From assembly GCA_028281485.1 (NCBI GenBank), contig JANQJT010000318.1:1-6188 (forward strand): 6,188 nt of DNA. Direction: 5' to 3'. The first letter of the stretch is position 1, and every line of letters begins with the position of its first letter. A program made the translations under genes and the position numbers. The notes below the pieces were generated by a model. It did no database searches. It had not been told where the DNA came from and worked only from the letters and a program-made list of their open reading frames with translations. The stretch is from Phycisphaeraceae bacterium. GTDB taxonomy: Bacteria; Planctomycetota; Phycisphaerae; Phycisphaerales; Zrk34. This document shows, one piece after another, positions 1 through 6,188 of the stretch.

Positions 1-1
1 G

Positions 2-634
2 GCCGAACTTGATACGCAAGCGCTGAAGCTGCAACGCATCGATGAACAAGCCAAGCTGATCCAGGCCACCAGCGAGCGTGACGCGGCCCTGAGCAAGGGC
101 AACCAGGCCGAAGCCGACCAGGCTGAGGCACGCATGATCCAATCCCAGGCGCGCATCGATCTGTTGAATATGCAGATCGAACAGGGCATGATCCGCAGCC
201 CGATGGACGCGATCGTCCTCGCCGGCGACTGGCACGACCAGATCAACAGCATGGTCAAACAGGGCGACGCGATGTTTGAGATCGCCCCGCTGGATCGGAT
301 GACGGTGGTGATGCGGGTGGACGAGTCCGATATCAACCGCATCTCGCGTGCGTTTGAGCTGGCCGAGAACGAGTCGGCCGCGTTAACCGGTGAGATGGCG
401 ACGGCCGCGGAACCGAATCGCGCCCTGCCGCTGCGCGTGACGCGCATCGTGCCGATGGCCTACGCCGAAGAGGGCCAGAACATCTTCGAGGTGTGGTGCG
501 AGATGGACGGCACCGAGCCGTGGCTGCGACCCGGCATGGAGGGCACGGCCCGGATCGATATGGGCCGCAAATCCATCGCCTGGATCCTGTCCCACCGCAT
601 CATCGATTCCGTCCGCCTGTGGCTGTGGAAGTAA
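2..634 (+). CDS. HlyD-like periplasmic adaptor (membrane fusion protein), 5' end missing
   Basis: The reading frame is open from the left edge, so 210 C-terminal residues are visible and the true start is outside the window. An ATG at 134 lies inside the coiled coil and is unlikely to be the start. Visible residues 1-62 are charged, Ala/Gln/Glu-rich and helical, as in the hairpin of HlyD/AcrA adaptors. At 63-75 the segment MIRSPMDAIV is the usual re-entry into the lipoyl-like barrel, followed by a KQGDAMFEIAPLDRM stretch and a beta-rich domain with VVMRVDESDINRI. The end (PGMEGTARIDMG, then an aromatic/hydrophobic tail to LWLWK) resembles adaptors that pair with M50/HlyD fusion proteins. Members of this family bridge an inner-membrane component to the periplasm or outer membrane. 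The next gene starts 18 bases downstream and encodes a second adaptor half, so the two may form a mixed complex. No cargo can be named. The HlyD-like assignment is firm; the role is inferred. Confidence 0.85.
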   Translation, partial: AELDTQALKLQRIDEQAKLIQATSERDAALSKGNQAEADQAEARMIQSQARIDLLNMQIEQGMIRSPMDAIVLAGDWHDQINSMVKQGDAMFEIAPLDRMTVVMRVDESDINRISRAFELAENESAALTGEMATAAEPNRALPLRVTRIVPMAYAEEGQNIFEVWCEMDGTEPWLRPGMEGTARIDMGRKSIAWILSHRIIDSVRLWLWK

Positions 635-652
635 CCCGCCCTACCGAGTCCT

Positions 653-2824
653 ATGGAACGCCAAACGTTTAGCCCAAACTGGAGCCGGGTCAACCAGCTC
701 ACCCCCACGCTGCGGCCGCAGGTGCTGATCTCGCGCCGCATCTTCCGCGGCCATCCCTGGTACGTCCTGCACGACCCGCTGGGCAACACGTTTTCTCGAC
801 TCAATCCCGTGGCGTACTACATGATCGGGTTGTTGGACGGCGAGCGCAGCGTGGAAGAGGCGTGGCAGATGACGCTCGAGCAGCACGGCGACGCCGCGCC
901 CACGCAGAACGAGGTCATCGGCCTGCTGGGTCAGCTCAACCAGGCCAACCTGTTGCGCGGCAACGTCCCGCCGGACGCCGAGCCGCTGCTGCAGCGTCAC
1001 CGCCGCATGAAACTCAAGCGATGGACCGGCCAGGCGATGAGCGTGTTGTTCATGCAGGTGCCGCTGTTCAATCCGGACCGCTTGCTGCGCTGGTTGGGGC
1101 CGCTGTTCCGTCCGCTGCTGAGCAAGGGCGGGCTGGTACTCTGGTTCCTGTGGATGATCGTCTGCGGCGTGGTGTTCTTCCCGCACACCGATCGCTTTAT
1201 CAGCCAGAGCCAGGACCTGCTGAGCACGCCGGCCAACTGGGGCTGGGTGATGGTGCTGTTCATCGTGATCAAGCTTTTGCACGAGCTGGGCCACGGCCTG
1301 GTCTGTCGAAGACTCGGCGGACCGGTGTACGAGGCGGGCATCATGATGCTCGTGCTGTTTCCCAATCCTTACATGGACACGACCAGCTCGTGGGGCTTTG
1401 ACAGCAAGTGGAAACGCATGCTGGTTGGCGCCGCGGGGATGATGTTCGAGCTGACGATCGCCGGCGCCGCGGCCATCGTCTGGGTGCACAGCGAAGACCC
1501 CATGCTCCAACAGTTCGCCCACCGCATCGTCTTCCTGGCGTCCGTCGCCACGATCCTCTTTAACGCCAACCCGCTGATGCGGTTCGACGGGTACTTCATC
1601 CTCAGCGACCTGTTGGACATGCCCAACCTCTACGAGCGCTCCACACAGCAGCTCAAGTGGCTCGGCCAGCGCTACCTGTACGGCGTGAAAAACACGCAAC
1701 CGCCGGCAACGCGCTTCAACGAACGCGCGATCCTTTTAGTCTACGGCGTGTCGGCTTTCTGCTACCGCGTGCTGATCATGGTGGCGATCGTGACCTTCAT
1801 CGCGGGCTTCGCGTTTACGCTGGGGCTGGCATTGGCCGCGTGGACACTCATCACGTGGCTGGTCGTGCCGACCGGTAAGTTCGTGCGCTGGCTGGCGGCG
1901 GGCAGCGGCCTGCACCGCAAACGCCAGCGCGCGATCGCGGTGACCCTGGGCATCCTGGCCGTGTTTGTCGTGACGATCGGGCTGATCCCCTGGTCGGAGC
2001 ACCGTCGGACGCTGGGCGTGGTCGAGGCCGCGGACCGAGCGAACATCACCATCCAGACCAGCGGATTCATCCGCGCGTTTTACGTGGAAGCGGGCGACAC
2101 CGTCGAAGCCGGCCAGGTCCTGTTCACCGCGGACAACCCCTCGCTCTCGGCAAGGCGGCGAGAGCTGCTGGCCAACATCGACGCGATCGAGATCCAGATG
2201 CGCCACGCGCTGTACGAAAGCCCCGTCGATCGAATGACCAGCGAGGCGCGACTCGCCGCCCACCGCGAAGAACTCGAGCAGGTTGACGAGCACCTGGCGG
2301 AACTGGAAGTCCGCAGCCCGATCAGCGGGCGGTTCATCTCGTTCGAGCCGACGCATATTTACCGGGACCGCTACACCACCGCCGGCCAGATGATCGGGCA
2401 GGTGATCGATCCCGACTCGTTGCGCATCACGGCGACGATCAATCAGAACACGAACTCACTGGTGTTGTTGAACGAGATCGACGAGATCGAACTGCGCCTG
2501 CGCGGCACGGCAGACCGGGTCTACACCAGCCGATTGATCCGCGCGTTCGACGCGGGGCGTAACACGCTGCCGCACCCGTCGCTGAGCACGGCGGCGGGCG
2601 GGACGGTCTCCATGAACCCCGCGGACCCGAAACAGGAAACCACGCTCGAGCCGCAGTTCTACCTCTGGCTCGCGATGCCGGACGAATCGGCGCGCGCCGC
2701 CGACGCCGCGTTCCAGCCCGGCCAACGCGTGCACGTCCGATTCACCCTCGCCAAGCGTCGCCCGCTGATCGTGCAGTGGGGCCACCGCCTGTCGCAGCTG
2801 ATCGATCCCAAGCAGGCGCTGTAG
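653..2824 (+). CDS. PqqD-like / M50 zinc metalloprotease / HlyD-like fusion membrane protein
   Basis: This is a 723-residue protein with three parts. Residues about 18-105 look like a PqqD-type winged-helix domain (SRLNPVAYYMIGLLDGERSVEEAW), a fold that in other systems binds peptide leaders. The second part is a polytopic membrane core: hydrophobic segments near 160-177, 197-217, 258-277, 288-305, 364-410 and 425-445. It contains the zinc-binding HELGH (H210, E211, H214), an FPNPYMDTTSSW motif (236-247), and NANPLMRFDGYF (304-315), where D312 is the likely third zinc ligand. All expected catalytic residues are present, so it is probably an active site-2-type protease. The third part, from about 448, is HlyD-like: a half barrel (IRAFYVEAGDTVEAGQVLF), a short helical hairpin, then the second half (VRSPISGRFISF), presumably periplasmic. 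The ATG at 653 is the first codon of the frame after the upstream stop; no clear Shine-Dalgarno precedes it. Related fusions are annotated as peptide zinc metalloproteases or M50 efflux partners. Domain calls are strong; substrate and function are unknown. Confidence 0.85.
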   Translation: MERQTFSPNWSRVNQLTPTLRPQVLISRRIFRGHPWYVLHDPLGNTFSRLNPVAYYMIGLLDGERSVEEAWQMTLEQHGDAAPTQNEVIGLLGQLNQANLLRGNVPPDAEPLLQRHRRMKLKRWTGQAMSVLFMQVPLFNPDRLLRWLGPLFRPLLSKGGLVLWFLWMIVCGVVFFPHTDRFISQSQDLLSTPANWGWVMVLFIVIKLLHELGHGLVCRRLGGPVYEAGIMMLVLFPNPYMDTTSSWGFDSKWKRMLVGAAGMMFELTIAGAAAIVWVHSEDPMLQQFAHRIVFLASVATILFNANPLMRFDGYFILSDLLDMPNLYERSTQQLKWLGQRYLYGVKNTQPPATRFNERAILLVYGVSAFCYRVLIMVAIVTFIAGFAFTLGLALAAWTLITWLVVPTGKFVRWLAAGSGLHRKRQRAIAVTLGILAVFVVTIGLIPWSEHRRTLGVVEAADRANITIQTSGFIRAFYVEAGDTVEAGQVLFTADNPSLSARRRELLANIDAIEIQMRHALYESPVDRMTSEARLAAHREELEQVDEHLAELEVRSPISGRFISFEPTHIYRDRYTTAGQMIGQVIDPDSLRITATINQNTNSLVLLNEIDEIELRLRGTADRVYTSRLIRAFDAGRNTLPHPSLSTAAGGTVSMNPADPKQETTLEPQFYLWLAMPDESARAADAAFQPGQRVHVRFTLAKRRPLIVQWGHRLSQLIDPKQAL

Positions 2825-2830
2825 CGATTG

Positions 2831-4864
2831 ATGACCACGTTGCCCACCCAACCCGCCGCCCAACCCGGTCCGCTCCAGACGGACCTGATGACGTGGTCGA
2901 TGCTGCGCACGCGGCGACAGCGCAAGGTCATGCCAAGCGGGATCGACGCGGCGGCCAACCGCTGGATCGGCCGCGCCCGACACGCACGCCTGGACCTCGG
3001 TCACCTCCGGCGTGAAGCCGACGCGGTCATCGCCGACGAATCCCACTGGAGCGCGATGAGCGATCGCGATCTGGACGCGCGCATCGAGGAGATCCGGTGT
3101 GTGTTTCAACGGCGACGCGAGACGCGCGAGGAAATCCGCGCGGCGCTGGGTGCGCTGCGCGAAGTGGCGTATCGCACGACCGATCAGAAGCCGTACCCCG
3201 TTCAGCTCATGGGCGCGTTGAGCCTGTACCACGGCCAGATCATCGAGATGGTGACCGGCGAGGGCAAGACGCTGACGGCGACCGTGGCCGCGGCGTTGAT
3301 GGGCCTGAGCGGACAGCCGGTCCATGTGGTGACCGTGAACGACTATCTCGCCCAGCGTGACGCCGACAACTGCGGGCCGATCTATCAAAGGTGTGGCCTG
3401 GGATCGTGTGCGATCGTCGAACAGATGAGCGAAGACGAGCGGGCGATCGGGTATCAGACGCCGATCGTGTACGCCACGGCCCGTGAGATCATGGCCGACT
3501 GGCTCCGCGACCAGCTGCGCCTCGGCAAGATCACCGATCCGATCTCCACACGCTGGCTGTACTCGACCGCCTGGTCGGGCCGTCATGCGGCGCCGCGTGC
3601 GCTGACGCTCGTGCCGGGTTTGCGGGCGACAATCGTCGACGAGATCGACGCGATCCTGATCGACGAGGCGGTGACCCCGCTGATCATCGCCCAGAAGGGT
3701 CAGACGAACCCACAGGCCGAGCTGTACCAACGCGCCAGCGAGCTGGCCGGCCACCTCGAACGCCGACGACACTTCACGCTCACCCCGTCGGAACGCAAGA
3801 TCGAGCTGACCGGCGCCGGTCGCAGCGCCATCGAACAGCTCGTCGCCGACGACCGCGAGCTGTTGCGGCACCCGATCTGGAACGCCCGGCGCCTCCGCAA
3901 CGAACTGGTCGAACAGGCGCTGGTCGCGCACCACCTGTACCACAAGGGCCAGCAGTACGAGGTGCTCGACGACAAGGTGGTCATCGTCGATGAATACACC
4001 GGTCGCATCATGACCGACCGCACGTGGCAGCACGGCCTGCACCAGGCGGTCGAAGCGAAAGAGGGCGTGGAGATCAGCGCCGACCAGCAGACGCTCGCCT
4101 CGATCAGCTTCCAGCGTTTCTTCCGACAGTACCCCTTGCTGTCTGGCATGACGGGCACGGCGGCCGAGGCCCGACCCGAGCTGGAACGCACCTACGGCAA
4201 ACCCGTCCGCATCATCCCCACGCACCGCCCCATCCAGCGCCAGCAGTGGCCGGACGTGATCTACCGACGCGCAGCGGACAAGTGGGACGCGGTGGTCGAG
4301 CAGATCGAGAAGCTGCACAAGAAGGGCCGGCCCGTGCTGGTCGGCACGCGCAGCGTCGAGGCGTCGGAGATACTGAGCACGCTGCTGAACCGGCGGGCAC
4401 TGGATCACACGGTGCTCAACGCCGTGCGTCACAAGGAAGAGGCTGACATCATCGCCGTCGCCGGTCGCAAGGGCGCGATTACCGTGGCGACGAACATGGC
4501 CGGTCGCGGCACCGACATCAAGCTCGGTCCAGGTGTGTCCGAACTGGGCGGGCTGCACGTGATCCTCACCGAGCGCCACACCGCCCGCCGCGTCGATCGG
4601 CAGTTCATCGGTCGTGCCGGCCGCCAGGGCGACGTCGGCTCGACACAGACCTTCATGAGCCTGGAGGACGACCTGCTGACACGTTTCGCCTCGCGTTTGG
4701 CCCGCGTGCTCCAGCGGCGCTACGCCGGCCGGACCGATCCGCTGCCCGGCAGGCTCGCCGCGGCGTTCTCGCACGCCCAGCGCCGCGCGACCGGCAGCGC
4801 CCTGCGCAGCCGCCTGCTGATGATCCGGCACGATCACGATCTGGACAAGATGCTGCCGGGCTGA
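2831..4864 (+). CDS. Short SecA-like ATPase lacking the C-terminal scaffold/two-helix-finger region
   Basis: This is a 677-residue relative of SecA, the ATPase that drives preproteins through SecYEG. In ATG numbering the SecA motifs appear in order: Q-motif region PYPVQLMGAL (Q125), Walker A MVTGEGKT (140-147, K146), VVTVNDYLAQRDA, Walker B DEIDAILIDEA (270-280), a preprotein-crosslinking domain (about 284-380), IVDEYTGRIM (385-394), GLHQAVEAKEGV (402-413), SGMTGTA (438-444), NMAGRGTDI (555-563) and FIGRAGRQGD (592-601, R595/R598). Both ATPase lobes therefore look functional. Canonical SecA is about 800-900 residues; this one ends about 60 residues after SLEDDLLTRF, with only the opening of the helical scaffold (AQRRATGSALRSRLL). 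The two-helix finger, helical wing and zinc-binding tail are absent. The NNEYGFDYLRD signature of SecA is replaced by AREIMADWLRD, followed by a longer linker before Walker B. The start is taken as ATG 2831; TTG 2828 directly before it is an alternative. It begins six bases after the upstream stop with no Shine-Dalgarno, suggesting coupled translation. It is unlikely to be the housekeeping SecA and may be dedicated to the neighbouring membrane genes. Confidence 0.88.
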   Translation: MTTLPTQPAAQPGPLQTDLMTWSMLRTRRQRKVMPSGIDAAANRWIGRARHARLDLGHLRREADAVIADESHWSAMSDRDLDARIEEIRCVFQRRRETREEIRAALGALREVAYRTTDQKPYPVQLMGALSLYHGQIIEMVTGEGKTLTATVAAALMGLSGQPVHVVTVNDYLAQRDADNCGPIYQRCGLGSCAIVEQMSEDERAIGYQTPIVYATAREIMADWLRDQLRLGKITDPISTRWLYSTAWSGRHAAPRALTLVPGLRATIVDEIDAILIDEAVTPLIIAQKGQTNPQAELYQRASELAGHLERRRHFTLTPSERKIELTGAGRSAIEQLVADDRELLRHPIWNARRLRNELVEQALVAHHLYHKGQQYEVLDDKVVIVDEYTGRIMTDRTWQHGLHQAVEAKEGVEISADQQTLASISFQRFFRQYPLLSGMTGTAAEARPELERTYGKPVRIIPTHRPIQRQQWPDVIYRRAADKWDAVVEQIEKLHKKGRPVLVGTRSVEASEILSTLLNRRALDHTVLNAVRHKEEADIIAVAGRKGAITVATNMAGRGTDIKLGPGVSELGGLHVILTERHTARRVDRQFIGRAGRQGDVGSTQTFMSLEDDLLTRFASRLARVLQRRYAGRTDPLPGRLAAAFSHAQRRATGSALRSRLLMIRHDHDLDKMLPG

Positions 4865-4890
4865 TCCCCCTTCCTACATATACACACAAG

Positions 4891-4916
4891 AAAAAACCCC
4901 CGATCGCTCGGGGGTT
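4891..4916 (-). terminator. Intrinsic terminator of the - strand gene
   Basis: A perfect 9-bp inverted repeat (4895-4903 aacccccga with 4908-4916 tcgggggtt) closes on a 4-base loop (4904-4907). Read on the - strand the stem runs into six T residues (complement of 4891-4896) and then CTT, the classical hairpin plus U-tract, about 27 bases past the stop codon at 4943. On the + strand the hairpin is 30 bases past the stop of the SecA-like gene, but the following sequence (ggtgatggg) is not T-rich. It may therefore block read-through only weakly in that direction, or act bidirectionally through the stem alone. Confidence 0.85.
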
Positions 4917-4942
4917 GGTGATGGGTTTGCTGACTGGGCCGA

Positions 4943-6188
4943 TCAGGTTTGAAGCAGGCCCGTCGAGGATAGGAACGAACCGGAGGGATCGCCACCCGGG
5001 AACGTGTTGAGAATCGAACGCGTGCCGGTACGGTCTCGGATTCGTTCCGGAATAAATGTGACCGCCACGGTCGATGGGAAACCATCCGGGTCTGCAGTGG
5101 TCAGGGTAACGATACCGTTGGTTTGACCGTCCGCCGAGGTCTGCTCGCTGTACTCGAGCGTGATGTTACCCAGCGGTGTGGTGAATGTGGTGTCTTCGTA
5201 AACAGCGATGGAGAACGTGCTGGAGGTGGACGGATCGTTCGGGTCAAGCAGGATGAGCGTCTCAGGATTTAACGGTTCGGAGAAGACAGATTGACGGATA
5301 CTGGGCGTCAAGAATGTGGCACCCAAAGAGACCGGCGGCCCGAACGGATCGGGGTTGGTCTGGATCGACAGGTCCGTGACGCCGTCGCGGATGCTCAGGC
5401 GATCCACACCGTCTGCCACGGCCAGCACGGCACGTCGGGTGTCGTTGCTGGAGATGACCTCGCCGCGAACCGTGAAGCGTTCGACGGTGCTGACCGACAG
5501 GCCGCCGGCATCGATGCTGCCGGTGAGGTTGCCGTTGATGTCCTCGAGCAACAGGTAGGCGCTGAGGTCGGCGGGCAGGCCGGAGCCGGTGCTCAGTGAC
5601 GGGAGCACGCCGACGGCGAACGCCGAGTCGACGAAGTCCCGACTGAACGAGGCGGACTGCACAACGCCGCCGTAGACCAGGTCGTCGAGCGTGTTGTAGA
5701 CGCCGTCGGCTCCGATGTCGGTGCCGTAGGAGATGACCGAATCGGTGATGTCATCGCGGACGGAGATGCTGCGACCGCCGCTGGTGACCACGAGCGTGCC
5801 GCGGTCGACGCGGTACAGCGATGCGCTGCGGAGCGTGTTACCCACCGAGAAGACGCCGGAGAAGACCTCGCGGATGCTGAGCGATTGCAGGTGGTTGCCC
5901 ACGTTCACGCTGGAACCGGTAGCCATGCCGTTGCGCAGGTCGATGCTGCGTGCGTCCTTGTTGACGGTCATGTTGGCGCCGCCGGCGAAAGCGCCGCGGA
6001 CGCTGGCCGTGCCGGTCAGGTAGTCGGCGGTGAACACGCCCTCGAAGCTGCCGGTGACGGAGAGGTTACGCTGCGTGTGAGTGATGTTGAAAGAGCTGTC
6101 GGCCAGCAGTGAGCCGGAGAACTTGAAGCTGTTGCCATAGCCGGCGAAGACGTCGCCCGCGAAGTCGCCGTTGCGCTGGCTGAGGCTG
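4943..6188 (-). CDS. Repeat-rich, probably secreted or surface beta-solenoid protein, C-terminal part only
   Basis: The - strand frame is open from the TGA at 4943-4945 to the right edge, giving 414 C-terminal residues; the start is outside the window. The GTG codon at 6035-6037 lies within the repeats and is not a credible start. I do not recognise a specific family. Visible residues 1 to about 275 consist of degenerate repeats of about 20 residues with short inserts. Residues 276-414 are non-repetitive, rich in Thr, Ser, Asp and Pro, and look like one or two beta-sandwich modules (FSIAVYEDTTF; GNITLEYSEQT; STVAVTFIPERI), ending in GSFLSSTGLLQT. Cysteine is absent and Gly/Ser/Thr/Asn are abundant, typical of extracellular proteins. 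No LPXTG-type anchor, no PEP-CTERM-type tail, no hydrophobic C-terminal helix and no obvious outer-membrane barrel is visible, so any targeting signal would be at the missing N-terminus. The gene converges on the SecA-like operon. Coding status is supported by the regular protein repeat and by a correctly placed terminator. The extracellular location is inferred. Confidence 0.75.
   Translation of the reverse strand, partial: SLSQRNGDFAGDVFAGYGNSFKFSGSLLADSSFNITHTQRNLSVTGSFEGVFTADYLTGTASVRGAFAGGANMTVNKDARSIDLRNGMATGSSVNVGNHLQSLSIREVFSGVFSVGNTLRSASLYRVDRGTLVVTSGGRSISVRDDITDSVISYGTDIGADGVYNTLDDLVYGGVVQSASFSRDFVDSAFAVGVLPSLSTGSGLPADLSAYLLLEDINGNLTGSIDAGGLSVSTVERFTVRGEVISSNDTRRAVLAVADGVDRLSIRDGVTDLSIQTNPDPFGPPVSLGATFLTPSIRQSVFSEPLNPETLILLDPNDPSTSSTFSIAVYEDTTFTTPLGNITLEYSEQTSADGQTNGIVTLTTADPDGFPSTVAVTFIPERIRDRTGTRSILNTFPGGDPSGSFLSSTGLLQT
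5363..6187 (-). repeat. Degenerate tandem protein repeats, period about 20 residues (about 60 bases)
   Basis: Counting from the first complete codon at 6187, units share a pattern of small/hydrophobic-Ser-hydrophobic-Arg, then a polar or small residue, then alternating hydrophobic and Gly/Asn/Ser positions. Examples are LSQRNGDFAG, ASVRGAFAGG, IDLRNGMATG, LSIREVFSGV, ISVRDDITDS, ASFSRDFVDS, FTVRGEVISS and LSIRDGVTDL. The Arg (or its Gly/Tyr equivalent) falls at visible residues 5, 25, 45, 64, 85, 106, 125, 144, 183, 241 and 267. Spacing is 19-21 in the first eight units and then widens through inserts. Such a short, even period with alternating hydrophobics suits coils of a parallel beta-helix. 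The DNA itself is not strongly repeated, so the array is old or under protein-level selection. Confidence 0.65.
5681..5719 (-). other. Asp/Gly-rich motif resembling a calcium-binding loop, within the solenoid protein
   Basis: An insert between two solenoid units encodes DIGADGVYNTLDD. Motifs of the form D-x-x-x-DG-[hydrophobic]-[aromatic]-x-T-x-DD recur in secreted bacterial proteins and resemble calcium-binding loops. Here it appears once and interrupts the 20-residue repeat rhythm. Calcium binding is an inference from the acidic spacing only. Confidence 0.35.

Noticed and set aside
134..634. Reading the first gene as a complete 166-residue protein starting at ATG 134
   Set aside because: The same frame stays open upstream to position 2 and continues the coiled coil expected before the barrel, so this is an internal Met of a larger adaptor.
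641..1699. A 352-codon open frame on the - strand antisense to the M50 gene
   Set aside because: It overlaps the PqqD-like and HELGH-containing regions of a well-supported gene, and its product is a His/Arg/Glu/Gln-rich composition artefact.
2456..4837. A 793-codon open frame on the - strand antisense to the SecA-like gene
   Set aside because: The + strand product has a full ordered set of SecA motifs over the same span. The antisense product is His/Arg/Gln/Val-rich low-complexity sequence with no recognisable domain, as expected for a shadow frame in high-GC DNA.
2831..4864. Housekeeping secA
   Set aside because: It lacks the scaffold, wing and tail regions, has a divergent NBD1 segment, and sits in an adaptor/protease operon rather than a typical secA context.
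4943..6037. Reading the - strand gene as a 364-residue protein starting at GTG 6037
   Set aside because: The frame runs on to the right edge, and the repeat pattern continues without a break across this codon with the same 20-residue spacing.
5291..6112. Several + strand frames of 75-102 codons opposite the solenoid gene
   Set aside because: They are antisense to a frame open to the window edge with regular protein repeats. Their products are biased and show no domain.
5363..6187. CRISPR array or DNA-level tandem repeat, because of the roughly 60-base periodicity
   Set aside because: The periodicity is only in the protein sequence. The DNA units are not near-identical and there are no constant repeats separated by spacers.

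Overview
The window is high-GC bacterial DNA with three tightly packed genes on the + strand facing a fourth, incomplete gene on the - strand. The gene types (an HlyD-like adaptor, a PqqD-like/M50/HlyD fusion and a short SecA-like ATPase in a row, next to a large repetitive secreted-type protein), the high GC and the near absence of Shine-Dalgarno sequences suggest a member of the Planctomycetota, possibly Phycisphaerae. This is an inference from gene content and style; no marker gene is present, and a marine gammaproteobacterium cannot be excluded.

Layout. Positions 2-634 hold the C-terminal part of a periplasmic adaptor (HlyD/membrane fusion protein type); its start lies off the left edge. 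After 18 bases comes a 723-residue polytopic membrane protein (653-2824) that joins a PqqD-like N-terminal domain, an M50-type zinc metalloprotease core with an intact HELGH motif, and a second HlyD-like adaptor half. Six bases later a 677-residue SecA-like ATPase begins (2831-4864). It has all the SecA nucleotide-binding motifs and the preprotein-crosslinking domain but stops just after the second ATPase lobe. The spacing indicates one co-transcribed and probably translationally coupled unit.

A 78-base gap (4865-4942) carries a strong hairpin terminator whose T-run faces the - strand. Beyond it, 4943-6188 is the C-terminal 414 residues of a - strand protein. Most of that part is a tandem array of degenerate repeats of about 20 residues, which looks like a beta-solenoid surface or secreted protein.

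How they may work together. Two adaptor modules, a membrane-embedded protease with a peptide-binding-type domain, and a reduced SecA motor in one operon look like an export or export-and-processing machine that is neither classical Sec nor classical type I secretion: no ABC transporter, SecYEG or outer-membrane channel is in view. The convergent repeat protein is a candidate substrate only by proximity. No RNA gene, insertion sequence, CRISPR array or attachment site was seen. The promoters of both transcription units lie outside the window.
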